DNA from: Phragmites australis
Taxonomy: Eukaryota > Streptophyta > Magnoliopsida > Poales > Poaceae
DNA: 64,000 nt
Direction: 5' to 3'
Assembly: GCF_958298935.1 (NCBI RefSeq)
Contig: NC_084924.1
Coordinates: 9,300,001-9,364,000, forward strand
Numbering within the stretch: position 1 is the first letter of the stretch; each line of letters starts with the position of its first letter. A program made the translations under genes and the position numbers. Below are positions 62,925 through 64,000 of this stretch, in pieces. The notes under the pieces were generated by a model. It saw only the letters and a list, made by a program, of their open reading frames with translations. It had not been told where the DNA came from and did no database searches.

Positions 62925-64000
62925 GTCCCATTACCAGCCTTGGGTGCGCAAGATTGGTCCAGGTTACTCTTTTCAGAATACGACCTATGAAATGTAGATG
63001 GTCTCAGAAATTTGCCATTCTGGCATATAATTGGCAATGGCCCATTGAGCCTGCAGATTTTCCTGCAGCCAGAACTGTTCACAATATCATTTTGCTGGCC
63101 GTGGTACTGGTCTAGTTTGTTTTGGCGCAAGTATTACCTTTGTCTATTGCTCCATGCTTCCAGCGTCTCTTAACAGAATTAGGGACATTATAAGAATGTT
63201 GACCGTGGTCAGTGTTTCATGCAAGTCAGTGTCATGTATGATGTATCTGACTCCCTGGAAAGAACAATCCAATGGTTGTCGACGAACATTACGTAGAGCT
63301 GCGCTGGTGTTACTATAACAGTTTGTCGACATCTGCAATAACGCATACAAAATACTGTAGCACATAGATCATATTGTGACCTAGAATCAGGCACGGTTTG
63401 TTGATATTAGGTGAAGTTCCATAGGATACGTTGCGTGTTCCTTGGCCAGTTTTGTGAGAATGCGTACCCATCGAAACGCCCGAACCATTAACGCCTTATT
63501 TTACAGCCAAACTCACAAAAGCCGTATTACCGGGTAGGCTAGCTTATATATCAATTATACGTCAAACTTTAGAATACTGAAAAAGAAGGCACAAGCTCGG
63601 GACATATAGAAGCACAAAAAGATAAGATAAAATTAGATAGATAATATTATAAAAATATCTATATTAAAAAATATCATCAATGGTAAGTATGATATATAAA
63701 TTCAGAATCCATGTCCTCCTCACACCAATAATATTTTTCAACTTTTACGATTTTTTGATAGTACCTAAGAAATTGTTCTAAAAAATAATGTCAATGAAAA
63801 TGACCTGCTTCAAATGCAGCTCCGAGATCAATCACCTTTAGAAAAGGGGGAAATCTTTGATTCAAACTAAGAAATAGATGCAAACATACAAACAGTAAAT
63901 ATTATCCATCCGATCTTTATCCAAAAACTACACCAGTGGAAAGTTTGTTTCACGATATTTCGTGACCACACGAGGATGCAAATCAACCCCTCCATAAGTG

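Overview
This is nuclear DNA from a flowering plant, almost certainly a grass. It has intron-rich genes with GT-AG introns, GC-rich first exons, Stowaway-, PIF- and hAT-type MITEs, and nested LTR retrotransposons. I cannot name the species from sequence alone; a panicoid grass is a guess.

Layout: (1) Bases 1-8650 are gene-rich and every gene lies on the minus strand. The first coding exon of a gene that runs off the left edge sits at about 1050. A complete six-exon gene at 2373-5829 encodes an OZ/VAR3-like RanBP2-type zinc-finger protein, probably organellar. An eight-exon gene at 7029-8650 encodes a CDCA7-like zf-4CXXC_R1 protein with one frameshift and two lost cysteines. Three MITEs lie in or between these genes. 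(2) Bases 8651-13412 hold no recognisable gene and look like old repeats. (3) Bases 13413-51200 are nested transposons. They comprise an old copia family with 2-kb LTRs broken by an L1-type LINE; remains of a gypsy element carrying a PF04195-like gene; a full-length copia element with two identical LTRs and one intact 1320-codon polyprotein inserted into that gene; a decayed SIRE/Maximus-like copia; a long LTR-like region with two solo LTRs, a PIF MITE and microsatellites; and a 1.1-kb fold-back element. (4) Bases 51600-62720 carry a complete 16-exon plus-strand gene for an AGC protein kinase of the IRE/IREH1 family (1243 aa). Its introns contain a TRIM-like element, a LINE tail and a tandem duplication, and its 3' UTR contains an intron.

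The host genes are not an obvious pathway. The OZ-like protein should act in organelle RNA editing or splicing, the CDCA7-like protein in the nucleus, and the kinase in polar growth and cytoskeletal signalling. All coding exons listed for the three main genes were joined by checking splice dinucleotides and codon phase by hand. The kinase and OZ-like models stay in frame from start to stop; the CDCA7-like model needs one extra base. I found no tRNA, rRNA or CRISPR array. No single feature is clearly a new biological system. The best candidates for something new are the fold-back element just upstream of the kinase, the stop-free 75-bp intron in the kinase domain, and the young copia with promoter-like motifs duplicated in its LTR.
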